Origin: Bacteroidota bacterium | GTDB lineage: Bacteria; Bacteroidota; Ignavibacteria; Ignavibacteriales; Melioribacteraceae | Length of the DNA: 64,000 nt | Assembly: GCA_023381535.1 (NCBI GenBank) | Contig: JAMCSN010000003.1 | Location: forward strand, 34,963 to 98,962 | Reading direction: 5' to 3' | Shown here: positions 9,640-18,745 of the stretch, piece after piece | How the letters are laid out: each line of letters begins with the position of its first letter | Numbering within the stretch: the first letter of the stretch is position 1 | Position numbers and translations under genes: made by a program | Notes under the pieces: model-generated | What the model was told of the DNA's origin: nothing | Databases searched by the model: none | What the model saw: only the letters and a program-made list of their open reading frames with translations

Positions 9640-10519
9640 AATTGATTTTCTATCATTTCAAAAAGAAAAAAATCGGCCATTGATTTTAGATGGTGCTGTT
9701 GGAACTCTGCTCCTTCAGAGAAATCTGCCGTCAGATACAAATCTTTGGTCTTCCATTTCTAATGTAACCTTTCCCGAAGAAATTATTCGTCTTCATAAGG
9801 AATATATTTCTGCTGGTGCCGAAATAATTACAACAAATACTTTTAGGACCAACCCGGCTGCTTATAAGCTGGCCAGTCTGGCAATTTCTAATGAAGAATT
9901 TGTAAGGAACAGCGTTCAACTTGCCCTTAGAGCTTGCGGAGATAGTAAAGTTATTGTTGCCGGATCAAACGCCCCGGCTGAAGATTGCTACCAGTCGGAA
10001 AGAACAATTTCAAAAACTGAATTGGAGTATAACCACAAAAAACATATTGAGTGGCTCTGGGAATCCGGTTGCGACATAATCTGGAATGAAACACAAAGTC
10101 ATATAGATGAAATCGAAATAATCTCAAAGTTCTGTTCGCAGAATTCGATCCCATTTGTCATAAATTTATATTTTGATAATGATCTTAACCTATTAAGCGG
10201 TGAGCCGTTACAGCAAACAATTGAATTTATAAAAAGCTACTCTCCTTCTTCCATCGGATTCAACTGTATTAAGCCGGAATTGTTTCTAAAATTTGCCGAT
10301 TCAAATCCTTTGCCGGATCGATTTGGTTTTTATTTTAATTGTGGTGCCGGGCAAGTATCCGACCGGAACATTTCATGTGGTATTGATCCGGCGGCTTATG
10401 TAGAATTGGTAAAACCTTTGCTGAGTCATAAACCGATGTTCGCTGGTTCGTGCTGCGGCTCAAATCCTAATCATACTAGAGCAATTAAGGAATACTTTTG
10501 TGAAGTCTATGGAAGTTAA
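9611..10519 (+). CDS. homocysteine S-methyltransferase family protein
   Basis: 302 residues with the Hcy-binding barrel: LILDGAVGTLLLQ at the N-terminus, EIITTNTFRTNP, then the zinc ligands as GFNC near 218 and GSCCGSNPNHTRAI near 281-294. Such proteins move a methyl group to homocysteine or a similar thiol. No cobalamin or folate domain follows, so this is the stand-alone type (S-methylmethionine or betaine-like donors). The TTG start overlaps the GT9 gene by 29 bases and its stop lies inside the ispE start region, so it is translationally embedded in the operon. Confidence 0.85.
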   Translation: MIEAETKKNKIDFLSFQKEKNRPLILDGAVGTLLLQRNLPSDTNLWSSISNVTFPEEIIRLHKEYISAGAEIITTNTFRTNPAAYKLASLAISNEEFVRNSVQLALRACGDSKVIVAGSNAPAEDCYQSERTISKTELEYNHKKHIEWLWESGCDIIWNETQSHIDEIEIISKFCSQNSIPFVINLYFDNDLNLLSGEPLQQTIEFIKSYSPSSIGFNCIKPELFLKFADSNPLPDRFGFYFNCGAGQVSDRNISCGIDPAAYVELVKPLLSHKPMFAGSCCGSNPNHTRAIKEYFCEVYGS

Positions 10520-11342
10520 AGCACCGGCTAAAATTAATATTGGCTTAAAGATTTTATCTAAGCGACCGGATGGATTTCATAATCTCTCTACGCTGTTCTA
10601 TCCGCTCAATGATTTGTATGATGTGCTGACTTTTGAGCCTTCCGACCGATTCGAATTCTTTTGTGATTCCGAATCGGCACCAAAGGATGAGTCTAACTTG
10701 GTTGTTAAAGCGAAAAAACTATTAAGTAAAACAACCGGCAGCATAATAAATGTCAAAATCACACTCGATAAGAAAATTCCATCGCAAGCCGGTTTGGGCG
10801 GAGGAAGTTCCGATGCGGCTGCGACGCTGAAATCGTTAAACGAACTCTTTAAGCTCGAACTGAATCATCAGCAACTTATGAATTTAGCATTACAACTTGG
10901 GTCAGATGTTCCGTTCTTTATAGATGCAACACCTTCGATTGGGAAATCTCGAGGCGAAATACTACACAATATAAATCTTCACATCGATGAACCGATGCTA
11001 ATTGTTAATCCGATGATTAACATCTCAACGAAAGAAGCATTTCAAAATATTTCTGTTCATAGTATTGCGATAGAGTACAACAATTTTATCAGAAACGGGC
11101 GTTTAGATTATGCGAAGATGCGTGAAAAAGTCGAAAATGATTTTGAGAAGTATGTTTTTGGAAAGTACCCTGAGATCAGCAGCATTAAATCTTTGATGTA
11201 TGAAAATGGTGCGTTATTTTCTCTTATGTCGGGCAGCGGCTCAACAGTGTATGGAATGTTTTCAAACTTAGAATCGGCAGTTTTGGCAGCGCAGAAAATT
11301 CCACCTGAATATTTTGTATTTATCAGTAATCCTCGCGACTGA
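10500..11342 (+). CDS. ispE: 4-diphosphocytidyl-2-C-methyl-D-erythritol kinase
   Basis: GHMP kinase of the non-mevalonate isoprenoid pathway, 280 residues. The N-terminus KAPAKINIGLKILSKRPDGFHNL and the ATP loop PSQAGLGGGSSDAAATL (about 95-111) are diagnostic; SLMSGSGSTVYG near 243 is the third GHMP motif. GTG at 10500 or ATG at 10509 may be the start; the ATG better fits family length. It overlaps the upstream gene and runs 20 bases into the 3' end of the convergent histidine kinase. Confidence 0.95.
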   Translation: MKSMEVKAPAKINIGLKILSKRPDGFHNLSTLFYPLNDLYDVLTFEPSDRFEFFCDSESAPKDESNLVVKAKKLLSKTTGSIINVKITLDKKIPSQAGLGGGSSDAAATLKSLNELFKLELNHQQLMNLALQLGSDVPFFIDATPSIGKSRGEILHNINLHIDEPMLIVNPMINISTKEAFQNISVHSIAIEYNNFIRNGRLDYAKMREKVENDFEKYVFGKYPEISSIKSLMYENGALFSLMSGSGSTVYGMFSNLESAVLAAQKIPPEYFVFISNPRD

Positions 11343-12747
11343 TTTCTTCCGGTTCAATTTCAGATGTAATCTTGTATGGCAGTTTTATCGTCACTGTGGT
11401 GCCGGGATATTTTGCATTGCCAATTTTTGATGGACTTGTCGCTTCGATGGTTCCTTTGTGACGGTCGATGATTTCTTTCACAATTGCCAACCCCATTCCA
11501 CTTCCTTCCATTTTGGTTTTGTCAATGTTTGATGCGCGGTAAAACTGATTGAAAATTTTATTTATGTCATGTTGCGGAATTCCAATGCCTGTATCTGAAA
11601 CTTCAATCAGAATGTTTTCCGCATCTTTGTCGGATAGTGTAATTTCAACCTTACTGTCATCGGGCGAATATTTTATTGAGTTGCTTATAAGGTTTGAGAA
11701 AGCCAACTCAAGCAAGATCTTATCTCCCATCACCGCTTTTTTATTCTCACGTTGATCGAAAAGTTGAAACTCAATTTTTCTCTGTTTTGTCTCCTCAAAA
11801 TGATTTTCGATTAAGCTGCGGATAAGATCGTCAATCATAATCTCTTCGGAAGAAGTTATATCAAGCAATTTCAATTTTGAAAATCTGAGAATGTTGTTGA
11901 TCAATGCCAATGCCTCATCCGTTCTAATCTTCGCACGCTGCAGTTTCTTTTCAACTTCAACATCAATTGGTCCGACCAATCTTTCCAGCAAAAGTTGAAT
12001 GATAGACTGCAAAGCTGCAATCGGCGATTTTATTTCGTGCACTACTCCGATCGTATATTTCTGTTTCGATTCTTCGGCATCCTCAAGCTTTTCCAACGTA
12101 CGCCGCAATTGCTGTTCCCTACGGTAAAGCTGTCTGGCAATTTTGTTGGTAAGATATACACTTACAAAGAGCATAAAACCGAACACCATTATAATTAGAA
12201 CATCGTATGTAACTTCGTGTACGTAACCTTTGCTAACTAATCCAAATATGGGATAAGAATTTAACACATCAACTCGCTGGAGATAATCAAGAACCGCAAA
12301 AACAAATGTGATAGCAGCTGCGCAAACATAGACTATATATCCCGGCAGTATTAAACTTCCGATAATCATGTGAAATATGAATAGCATGTACAGCGGGGAA
12401 TCTATCATTCCAGTGAAGTAAACGAGAAGCATCAGCGAGATCATATCCAAAATAATTTGCAGCAGCGAAAAATGCAGACAATTGAATTTGCCAGGTACGT
12501 CGCCAATCTTATCCTTCACAGACTGAAGGATTACATTGTAAAGAAAAATGGTTATCGAAATAAAAGCTATTGCAACGATTTGAGTTTTAGATAGGCTAAG
12601 ATTGAGAATCAATTCGCCAAACAAAAGAAAGCCGATAAGAATTACAACAGCGATATATCGGAGTCGTATGAACCATCGGTTCCTAAGTCTGATAGCTTTC
12701 CAGAACTCGCCGTAATGCTGTGCCCATTGAGGTACTAAAACGAACAT
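11323..12747 (-). CDS. membrane sensor histidine kinase
   Basis: 474 residues. Six membrane segments (about 31-50, 56-74, 94-112, 118-135, 137-155, 182-201) replace a periplasmic sensor; a short coiled coil (205-230) leads to HisKA with the phospho-acceptor H237 (VVHEIKSPIAALQ). The ATPase follows with N box NLISNSIKYSPD, DTGIGIP and GSGMGLAIVKEI. No regulator is adjacent in the same operon, but the hydrogenase operon just upstream begins with a free CheY-like receiver. Pairing of the two is inference from position. Confidence 0.92.
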   Translation of the reverse strand: MFVLVPQWAQHYGEFWKAIRLRNRWFIRLRYIAVVILIGFLLFGELILNLSLSKTQIVAIAFISITIFLYNVILQSVKDKIGDVPGKFNCLHFSLLQIILDMISLMLLVYFTGMIDSPLYMLFIFHMIIGSLILPGYIVYVCAAAITFVFAVLDYLQRVDVLNSYPIFGLVSKGYVHEVTYDVLIIMVFGFMLFVSVYLTNKIARQLYRREQQLRRTLEKLEDAEESKQKYTIGVVHEIKSPIAALQSIIQLLLERLVGPIDVEVEKKLQRAKIRTDEALALINNILRFSKLKLLDITSSEEIMIDDLIRSLIENHFEETKQRKIEFQLFDQRENKKAVMGDKILLELAFSNLISNSIKYSPDDSKVEITLSDKDAENILIEVSDTGIGIPQHDINKIFNQFYRASNIDKTKMEGSGMGLAIVKEIIDRHKGTIEATSPSKIGNAKYPGTTVTIKLPYKITSEIEPEEISREDY

Positions 12748-12922
12748 AATCTATTCAATTAAATGGTCATTCAACATCAACTGATGGAATACATCCACAA
12801 TGACCTTACAACCCGTTGTTAATATAATAAAAATGGTTACTGTTATTCTACGAATTACCTCAGTGTTGATCCTAACCGCTCATCTTCAAAAAAAGTCAGC
12901 ATAACGAAAATTTTTTAAAAAT

Positions 12923-12948
12923 GAAGCCGGACAACCCAATCCGGCTTC
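12923..12948 (-). terminator. rho-independent terminator after hydrogenase operon
   Basis: On the minus strand a nine-base-pair GC-rich stem (GAAGCCGGA/TCCGGCTTC, loop of eight) is followed by ATTTTT, 24 bases after the hydA stop. It ends the regulator-hydCBA message before the histidine kinase gene. Confidence 0.85.
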
Positions 12949-12971
12949 ACTAAGGAGTGTGCATGAAAAAC

Positions 12972-14888
12972 TTAAGCTATATAGCTTCCCCGTTTAACAT
13001 AATGAGTGTGTAAAAGTTTATGGGATAGCTGTCCGCTGGGTCCTTCCGTTAGAAATTCCTCATAGATTCTTTGAACATGCGGGTTATCGTGCGACTTTCT
13101 GATTTCCAACGATTCATCTTCGGAATAAATTGCTTGAGCGCGTTTTTGTCTTATCTCAGGAGTTGTAGGAATTGGTTGACCTCCGCCGCCCAAACATCCG
13201 CCCGGACAAGCCATGAATTCAATGAAATGACATTCGGAGAATTTTCCGCCGGCTTTTATGTCGTCCATAATTTTTTTTGCGTTTGCGGTTCCGTGTGCAA
13301 CAGCAATTTTCAGTGTAGCGCCTTTCAGCCAGTTCCAATCATGAATAAGATGTTTTAAAATTGCCGGTACCGGTCCCACATGATCGCCGATAGGAATTTC
13401 CATGTATTTAGTTCCTTCAAATCCGCGCAACGGAATTATGTTTGCATTCGCGAAGATGTCTTCTGTCTTTTTGCCCAATACAAATTCAACAACAGAGCGA
13501 ATTGCTGCTTCCATAACTCCGCCAGTTGCACCGAATATTAATCCAGCGCCAGATGCTTCGCCGAACGGAGAATCAAAATCGCTCTTTGGCATTTCCGGTA
13601 AATTGATACCGGCTTCTTTAATCATTCTGGCAAGTTCGCGGGTTGTCAATCCGTAATCGACATCTTTGAATCCGCTTGCATGCATCTCCGGTCTATTGCA
13701 TTCGAATTTTTTTGCAGAACACGGCATTACGGCAACAGAAATGATATCTGCCGGATCAATTCCGTTTTTCTCGGCATAAAATGTTTTTATCAATGCGCCA
13801 AACATTTGCTGCGGAGATTTTGCAGTTGATAAGTTTTCAATGTACTCGGGATAGTAATGTTCCAAAAATTTTACCCAGCCCGGCGAACATGAAGTAAACT
13901 GCGGCAATGCAACATCTTGTTTTTTGACCAACGCTTTGTACAAGCGAGTTATTAGTTCGGTGCCTTCTTCTATAATGGTTAAGTCGGCAGTAAAATTCGT
14001 ATCGAACACTTTATTAAAACCGATTCTTCGTAAAGCCGTATTCATTTCGCGAGTCATCGAAGTTCCGGCGGGCAAACCGAACTCCTCTCCAATTGCAGCG
14101 CGAGGTGAAGGCGCAGTTTGAATCACAACATGTTTCTTCGGGTCGTCAATAGCAGCCCAAATGCGGTCCGAGGGATCGTTAGCACGCAATGCTGATGTGG
14201 GACAGCGGTTAATGCATTGACCGCAATTAATACATATAACATCCGCCAACGGTTTGTTCATGAACGTGCTTATGTGAGTTTTGGAACCTCTATCGATTGC
14301 CTCAAGAACACCAACCTCTTGCAGATCGATGCAAGTTCTTACGCACCGTTTACAAAGGACGCATTTGTTCATATCTCTAACTACAGAGAAAGATGAATTA
14401 TCAATTTCGTATTTCGGTTTTTCGATGTGACCAAATGTTAGGTTATCAACTCCGTATTCTTTTGCCAACGCTTGAAGTTCACACTTCCCGTTTCTGAAAC
14501 ACGAATAACATTCTCCGTAATGTTCGCTCAGCATCAAATCGATTATGTGTCTGCGCGCTTTACGCACCATTGGCGTGGAAGTTTTTATTTTAATCGGAGA
14601 AGTAATTGGAAATGCACACGATGCTTGCAGAGTTCTCATCCCTTCAACTTCAACGACACAAATTCTGCAAACACCAGCAACGCACAAATCTTCATGATGA
14701 CAAAGTGTTGGAATACTTATCCCGTTTTGTTTGCATGCTTCAAGAATTGTTGTGCCGAGCGGAACGACAACTTTCTTTTCATTTATCTGAACCGAAACAG
14801 TTCCTCCGATTGTAGTGAGGTCTGTTGGTTTTTCAATCTTCAATGGCTTTTGACTTACCGGTGCTCTCAGTTTGTTTTTACTTTCCAT
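12972..14888 (-). CDS. hydA: [FeFe] hydrogenase catalytic subunit HydA (HndD-like)
   Basis: 638 residues from the ATG at 14888 (GGAGG five bases upstream; ATG 14906 is an alternative). Domain order: [2Fe-2S] ferredoxin (C63, C74, C77, C91), NuoG-type His-Cys site (HYGECYSCFRNGKC, 123-136), two [4Fe-4S] sites (CVLCKRC 176-182; CINCGQC 219-225), then the H-cluster motifs TSCSPGW (332-338), MPCSAKKFE (388-396) and MACPGGCLGGGGQP (559-572), and a C-terminal small-subunit-like tail. L1 reads TSCS, where many enzymes have TSCC. With hydB and hydC it forms a trimeric soluble hydrogenase that couples NAD(P)H and ferredoxin to H2; bifurcation is inferred. Confidence 0.95.
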   Translation of the reverse strand: MESKNKLRAPVSQKPLKIEKPTDLTTIGGTVSVQINEKKVVVPLGTTILEACKQNGISIPTLCHHEDLCVAGVCRICVVEVEGMRTLQASCAFPITSPIKIKTSTPMVRKARRHIIDLMLSEHYGECYSCFRNGKCELQALAKEYGVDNLTFGHIEKPKYEIDNSSFSVVRDMNKCVLCKRCVRTCIDLQEVGVLEAIDRGSKTHISTFMNKPLADVICINCGQCINRCPTSALRANDPSDRIWAAIDDPKKHVVIQTAPSPRAAIGEEFGLPAGTSMTREMNTALRRIGFNKVFDTNFTADLTIIEEGTELITRLYKALVKKQDVALPQFTSCSPGWVKFLEHYYPEYIENLSTAKSPQQMFGALIKTFYAEKNGIDPADIISVAVMPCSAKKFECNRPEMHASGFKDVDYGLTTRELARMIKEAGINLPEMPKSDFDSPFGEASGAGLIFGATGGVMEAAIRSVVEFVLGKKTEDIFANANIIPLRGFEGTKYMEIPIGDHVGPVPAILKHLIHDWNWLKGATLKIAVAHGTANAKKIMDDIKAGGKFSECHFIEFMACPGGCLGGGGQPIPTTPEIRQKRAQAIYSEDESLEIRKSHDNPHVQRIYEEFLTEGPSGQLSHKLLHTHYVKRGSYIA

Positions 14889-16083
14889 AAGATCCTCCGT
14901 TGCCATCGAAAATTTCCTCCTTAAAATTATCCAGTATTGATATGAACGAGTTTGGACTCGACTGACCCAACCCGCATTTGGACGCAATCTGCATCGTTCT
15001 GCCAAGTTCTTTAAGCTGGTTTAGATATGAGAAAGTGCACTCGCCTCTTTCAAGCTTCTCTATGCCTTCCAATAATTTTACATTCCCAATTCTGCACGGC
15101 GTACATTGGCCGCACGATTCTTCAACAAAAAATTCCATAAAATTTTTTAGTACATGAAGCATGTTTCTGCTTTCGTTAAAAATCATAATTGACCCGCCGG
15201 TTGCAGCGTCTTCGTATGCGAGGACTCTGTTGAATCCCGATTTCGGAATGCAAGTACCTGAGGCTCCGCCGACTTGCACTGCTTTAGCATTCTTCGCTCC
15301 AACGATTTCCAGCAATTCCGTTATGCGCGTTCCCCACGGAAGTTCATACACACCGGGTTTCTCGCAATCGCCGGAAACGGAAAACAATTTTGATCCGGTA
15401 GATTTATCGGTCCCGTATTTCTTGAACCACAATCCGCCTTTTGTAATTATATGTGGTACTGACGCCAATGTTTCTACGTTGTTAACCACTGTCGGTGCAC
15501 CCATAAAACCAGTGTTAACTGGATACGGTGGGCGGTTGCGGGCTTCGCCTCTATTTCCTTCAAGTGATTCAATCAATGCGGTTTCCTCGCCGCATACGTA
15601 TGCGCCACTGCCCATTCGAATGGTAATATCAAAATTGAAATTCTTTTTGTTCAGAATTTCTCTGCCGAGCAGTTTATCTTTTCTCATTTCTTGCAGATAA
15701 TCTTCAAGAGATTTTTTCATGTATTCGTATTCGCCACGAAGATAAATTATTCCGTTCTCGGCGCCGATCGTGTATCCGGCTACTACCATTCCGTCGAGTA
15801 CCAGTTCGGGAAATTCTAAAAGCAAAACTCTATCTTTGAAAGTACCGGGCTCACCCTCGTCGGCATTACAGATAACATATTTCGTTTTCGAAGTTGCAGC
15901 TGCAACGATTGTCCATTTTGTTGCCGTTGGGAATCCCGCGCCGCCTCTTCCTTTCAATTTCGATTCGCGCAGTTCGAATAAAATATCTTCACGCGATTGC
16001 GATAAAGCTTTTTTAATCGCTTCACCTCTTGCGTATTTCGAAAAGAGAACTGTCCCTTTTCTATCTTTTTTTTCTTGGTTCAT
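14878..16083 (-). CDS. hydB: NADH-binding hydrogenase subunit HydB (NuoF-like)
   Basis: 401 residues. GRGGAGFPTATKW (45-57) starts the FMN/NADH domain, followed by CNADEGEPGTFKDR, and the C-terminal [4Fe-4S] site ESCGQCTPCRIG with a fourth Cys about 40 residues on (KCGLG). It lacks both the N-terminal thioredoxin-like [2Fe-2S] domain and the C-terminal ferredoxin domain seen in longer HydB/HndC proteins, so it is a minimal NuoF-type subunit. It passes electrons between NAD(H) and hydA. The 3' end overlaps the hydA start. Confidence 0.94.
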   Translation of the reverse strand: MNQEKKDRKGTVLFSKYARGEAIKKALSQSREDILFELRESKLKGRGGAGFPTATKWTIVAAATSKTKYVICNADEGEPGTFKDRVLLLEFPELVLDGMVVAGYTIGAENGIIYLRGEYEYMKKSLEDYLQEMRKDKLLGREILNKKNFNFDITIRMGSGAYVCGEETALIESLEGNRGEARNRPPYPVNTGFMGAPTVVNNVETLASVPHIITKGGLWFKKYGTDKSTGSKLFSVSGDCEKPGVYELPWGTRITELLEIVGAKNAKAVQVGGASGTCIPKSGFNRVLAYEDAATGGSIMIFNESRNMLHVLKNFMEFFVEESCGQCTPCRIGNVKLLEGIEKLERGECTFSYLNQLKELGRTMQIASKCGLGQSSPNSFISILDNFKEEIFDGNGGSYGK

Positions 16084-16556
16084 TATTTCACCTCGCCAAG
16101 AATCTGAATCGCTTTTTCCGGCGTCACTTTTGAATAGACTCTTTCATTTATCAACAACACTGGTCCTTGATCGCACATACCAAGACAATTAACATATTCG
16201 AGAGTGAACTTGCCGTCTTTTGTTGTCTCGCCGAATGTAATTCCCAATTCCCGTTCAACAGCTTTAACAACGGATTTTTTTCCAAAAAGATCACACGCAA
16301 TTGTCTGGCAAAGACGCACAATGTTTCGTCCTTTCGGCTGCGTATTCAAGAAAGAATAAAAACTGATTACACTGTAAACTTCAACGGGATGGATTCCCAG
16401 CAAACGTGCAACTTCCTGCTGCGCGAAATCTGGAATGTGTTTATGCTTTCTATGAATATCCTGAAGAATAGGAAGCAGCGAAGATCTATTATTGCCGTAC
16501 TTCGCAACGAGTTGTTCGATCTCTTCTGTCATAGCATTTTTTTCGAAGACTAACAT
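16083..16556 (-). CDS. hydC: hydrogenase subunit HydC (NuoE-like, [2Fe-2S])
   Basis: 157 residues with the NuoE thioredoxin-like [2Fe-2S] fold: ligands C83, C88, C124 and C128 (CQTIAC and CLGMC). An N-terminal helical bundle contains IPDFAQQEVARLLGI and VISFYSFL. It is the smallest subunit of the trimer. The ATG shares a base with the TAA stop of the receiver gene (TAATG), so translation is coupled. Confidence 0.93.
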   Translation of the reverse strand: MLVFEKNAMTEEIEQLVAKYGNNRSSLLPILQDIHRKHKHIPDFAQQEVARLLGIHPVEVYSVISFYSFLNTQPKGRNIVRLCQTIACDLFGKKSVVKAVERELGITFGETTKDGKFTLEYVNCLGMCDQGPVLLINERVYSKVTPEKAIQILGEVK

Positions 16557-16939
16557 TAGCGTACCTCCTCAACTCTTTGCAGCAAGTTTGTAACCTTAGC
16601 TATCAGTTCTTCAGGTGAAATTGGTTTCTCAACAAAATCATCGACCGGCACCATTTCGCTTTTCCCGAAATCCATTCCAATCGCTTTCGAAACAGAAGTG
16701 TACATCAGAATCGGCGTTTTTATTTTTTCCTTACGAAGTTTTTGTGCCATAAAAAATCCATCGTCGGGTTCATCCATCATAACATCAAGAATTATCAGAT
16801 CGGGTTTTTTCTCCATTATAATTTTGTATCCGTCCTCCGGATTTGTAGCCGTAACAATATCATATCCCTTTGACCTTAACACCAAACTGCTGGCATCCAC
16901 GATATCCGGATCGTCATCAATAACTGCTATTAGCGCCAT
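16556..16939 (-). CDS. CheY-like single-domain response regulator
   Basis: 127 residues, receiver domain only. Acidic pocket D8-D9-D10, phospho-acceptor D52 (LIILDVMM), Thr/Ser switch YTS and conserved Lys in VEKP. With no output domain it must act through a protein partner. It is the first gene of the hydrogenase operon, coupled to hydC by TAATG, suggesting that it tunes the hydrogenase or its expression; the membrane histidine kinase beyond the operon is a candidate partner (inference). Confidence 0.92.
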   Translation of the reverse strand: MALIAVIDDDPDIVDASSLVLRSKGYDIVTATNPEDGYKIIMEKKPDLIILDVMMDEPDDGFFMAQKLRKEKIKTPILMYTSVSKAIGMDFGKSEMVPVDDFVEKPISPEELIAKVTNLLQRVEEVR

Positions 16940-17305
16940 CTTTTTTCTCCTCTAATAGTTCGTTTTGTTAGAATCCATGAGCATATTCCAAAATGACTAT
17001 GCCCACTTGAAAAAATGATTTTATGTCTGTTACTCCGAATTTTCTAAGTCCGTTTACAATAGTTGCATTTTATATGCCACTAAGATTTTTGTTTTAAGAA
17101 AGGAATTTCAATGATTTTTATTCAATCTGTACCTCAGCAAAAAGGCTTTCCTAACAGTGAGAAAAGATTTCTTTTATTTCTGAATTTTATGGTACCGATT
17201 TTTTTAAACGAATATTTCTGGTTTAAATTGATCTTCAATACATGGAGTATTGAAAGTATGGTTGGCGACCCGATTTATATTGCGTTGGGAAAACGAAATG
17301 CTTGA
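16940..17305. other. intergenic region upstream of hydrogenase operon
   Basis: 366 bases, leader and promoter region of the regulator-hydCBA operon. The only open frame is the possible small gene listed separately at 17111-17305. No hairpin or known operator stands out. Confidence 0.6.
17111..17305 (+). CDS. possible small hydrophobic protein
   Basis: 64 codons, ATG preceded by AAAGGA at seven bases. The product is rich in Phe and Leu with a hydrophobic stretch at about 20-45. It ends right beside the purE stop, converging on it. No family recognised, and it may be a chance frame in the hydrogenase leader region. Confidence 0.25.
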   Translation: MIFIQSVPQQKGFPNSEKRFLLFLNFMVPIFLNEYFWFKLIFNTWSIESMVGDPIYIALGKRNA

Positions 17306-17803
17306 TTACTTTTTACTTCGAGGAAGATTCTTGTCCTTCTTAAGAACTTCCTTTTCCATATTCTTTCTGTAAGCAATTAGTTTTTTCTTGAGACCAGAAT
17401 CAGAAACCGCAAGTATTTGAACTGCCAATAAAGCAGCGTTCTTGGCACCATCAATTGAAACTGTAGCTACCGGAACGCCGGGAGGCATCTGTACAATCGA
17501 CAGCAACGAATCTAATCCGTTAGTTGACTTACCGAGAATCGGAACACCGATCACAGGTAACTCAGTATGTGCTGCAATAATTCCAGGAAGATGAGCTGCG
17601 CCACCCGCTCCAGCTATGAATACTTTTGTCCCAAGCTTGACTGAATCTGAAATGAATTGGATTGTCTGTCTCGGAGTTCTGTGTGCTGATAGAACGCGGG
17701 TTTCGAAATCTATATTAAATTCTTCGAATACGTTTTCAGCTTTTTGCATCACCGGGTAATCCGAATCACTACCCATAAGTATTGCGACTTGAGTTCTTTT
17801 CAT
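17306..17803 (-). CDS. purE: N5-carboxyaminoimidazole ribonucleotide mutase
   Basis: Class I PurE of purine synthesis, 165 residues from the ATG at 17803 (AGGA nine bases upstream; a TTG at 17821 is less likely). MGSDSDYPVM, SAHRTP, AGAGGAAHLPG and MPPGVPVATV form the active site. The C-terminus carries about ten extra basic residues. No other pur gene is adjacent. Confidence 0.95.
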   Translation of the reverse strand: MKRTQVAILMGSDSDYPVMQKAENVFEEFNIDFETRVLSAHRTPRQTIQFISDSVKLGTKVFIAGAGGAAHLPGIIAAHTELPVIGVPILGKSTNGLDSLLSIVQMPPGVPVATVSIDGAKNAALLAVQILAVSDSGLKKKLIAYRKNMEKEVLKKDKNLPRSKK

Positions 17804-17886
17804 GAATTTATTTCCTATCAATCAGTTACAAAATTTATTTTAAAAATAGTTCACGCAGATGATAAAACAAAATCCGAAAAACAAAA

Positions 17887-17918
17887 AAGGCGGAATCGAA
17901 CTAAACCAATTCCGCCTT
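17887..17918 (-). terminator. rho-independent terminator after head-GIN lipoprotein
   Basis: Ten-base-pair stem AAGGCGGAAT/ATTCCGCCTT with a 12-base loop, then a T run on the minus strand, 20 bases after the stop of the gene at 17938. Confidence 0.87.
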
Positions 17919-17937
17919 CTTGACATAAGTAACTAAC

Positions 17938-18585
17938 TTATTTTCGTGATATCGATCCGACACCTGAAACATTCGTTCTTGTTTTCTGAGGATCACCGTA
18001 ATAATCGATTGACCCGACACCTGAAACTGACGCATCTAAAGATTCTTTCGCAAAAACATCCGCACTAGCAGCACCGCTTACGCTTACTCTCACAATATTA
18101 GCTTTCAAATCTTTCGCATCAAGACTTCCAGCACCCGATAGCTCCACATCAAATCTGTCAGCAGTGCCGTCAACATAAACGTGTCCTGCTCCGCTCAGAT
18201 CGATTGAAAAATTATCTGTGTTCACACCGATGACTGAAATATTATTCGCGCCGGAAACATCAACAGATCTTAAATCGGGAGTTGTAACATCAATAAGAAT
18301 TTCTTTTCGCGGAGAGATGTTTTTCTTCGTATCAATAGACAAGGTATTACCTTTTACATTGGTTCGAATGAAATACAAAAGATTTTCTTCAGCAGAAATC
18401 TTAAGTGATGGCGCAGAACCGACATGCACACGGATTGTAAAAGCTCCGCCAGCATCCAAGTTTTGAAATTCCTGAATGTTTCTGGTTTCTTGTTTCACTT
18501 TCCCGTTGCCTCTTATACCCCAAAAACCACAACCACTAACAACGAATCCTAAAATCAATGAGACGGCAATCAATTTAGCTTTCAT
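17938..18585 (-). CDS. putative lipoprotein, head-GIN / DUF2807 domain
   Basis: 215 residues. A lipobox VVSGC ends at Cys 19. The body is a right-handed beta-helix-like repeat (SGANNISVIG, SGAGHVYVDG, SGAGSLDAKD, SGAASADVFA, SGVGSIDYYG, SGVGSISRK) typical of the head-GIN family common in Bacteroidota. Function of the family is unsettled; likely surface or periplasmic. Single-gene unit with its own terminator. Confidence 0.88.
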   Translation of the reverse strand: MKAKLIAVSLILGFVVSGCGFWGIRGNGKVKQETRNIQEFQNLDAGGAFTIRVHVGSAPSLKISAEENLLYFIRTNVKGNTLSIDTKKNISPRKEILIDVTTPDLRSVDVSGANNISVIGVNTDNFSIDLSGAGHVYVDGTADRFDVELSGAGSLDAKDLKANIVRVSVSGAASADVFAKESLDASVSGVGSIDYYGDPQKTRTNVSGVGSISRK

Positions 18586-18745
18586 GATAGTTTCCTCAAA
18601 TCTTTACTTTTTTAGACGTAAAGAATGCTTTATGGTTTCATATAAAAATGACCAAATTCACTTATAGCAATTCTTTAGTTAATTGTCTTAACTTATTATA
18701 TTAAGTTTGTAAAATTAATAAAGCAAATTATTCCGATAAACTATT

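Noticed and set aside
14472..14924. 150-codon plus-strand frame opposite hydA
   Set aside because: Antisense to a fully conserved Fe-S domain region; product is low in recognisable motifs, so it is a shadow frame.
15161..15700. 179-codon plus-strand frame opposite hydB
   Set aside because: Follows codon bias mirror of hydB and has no start signal or family.
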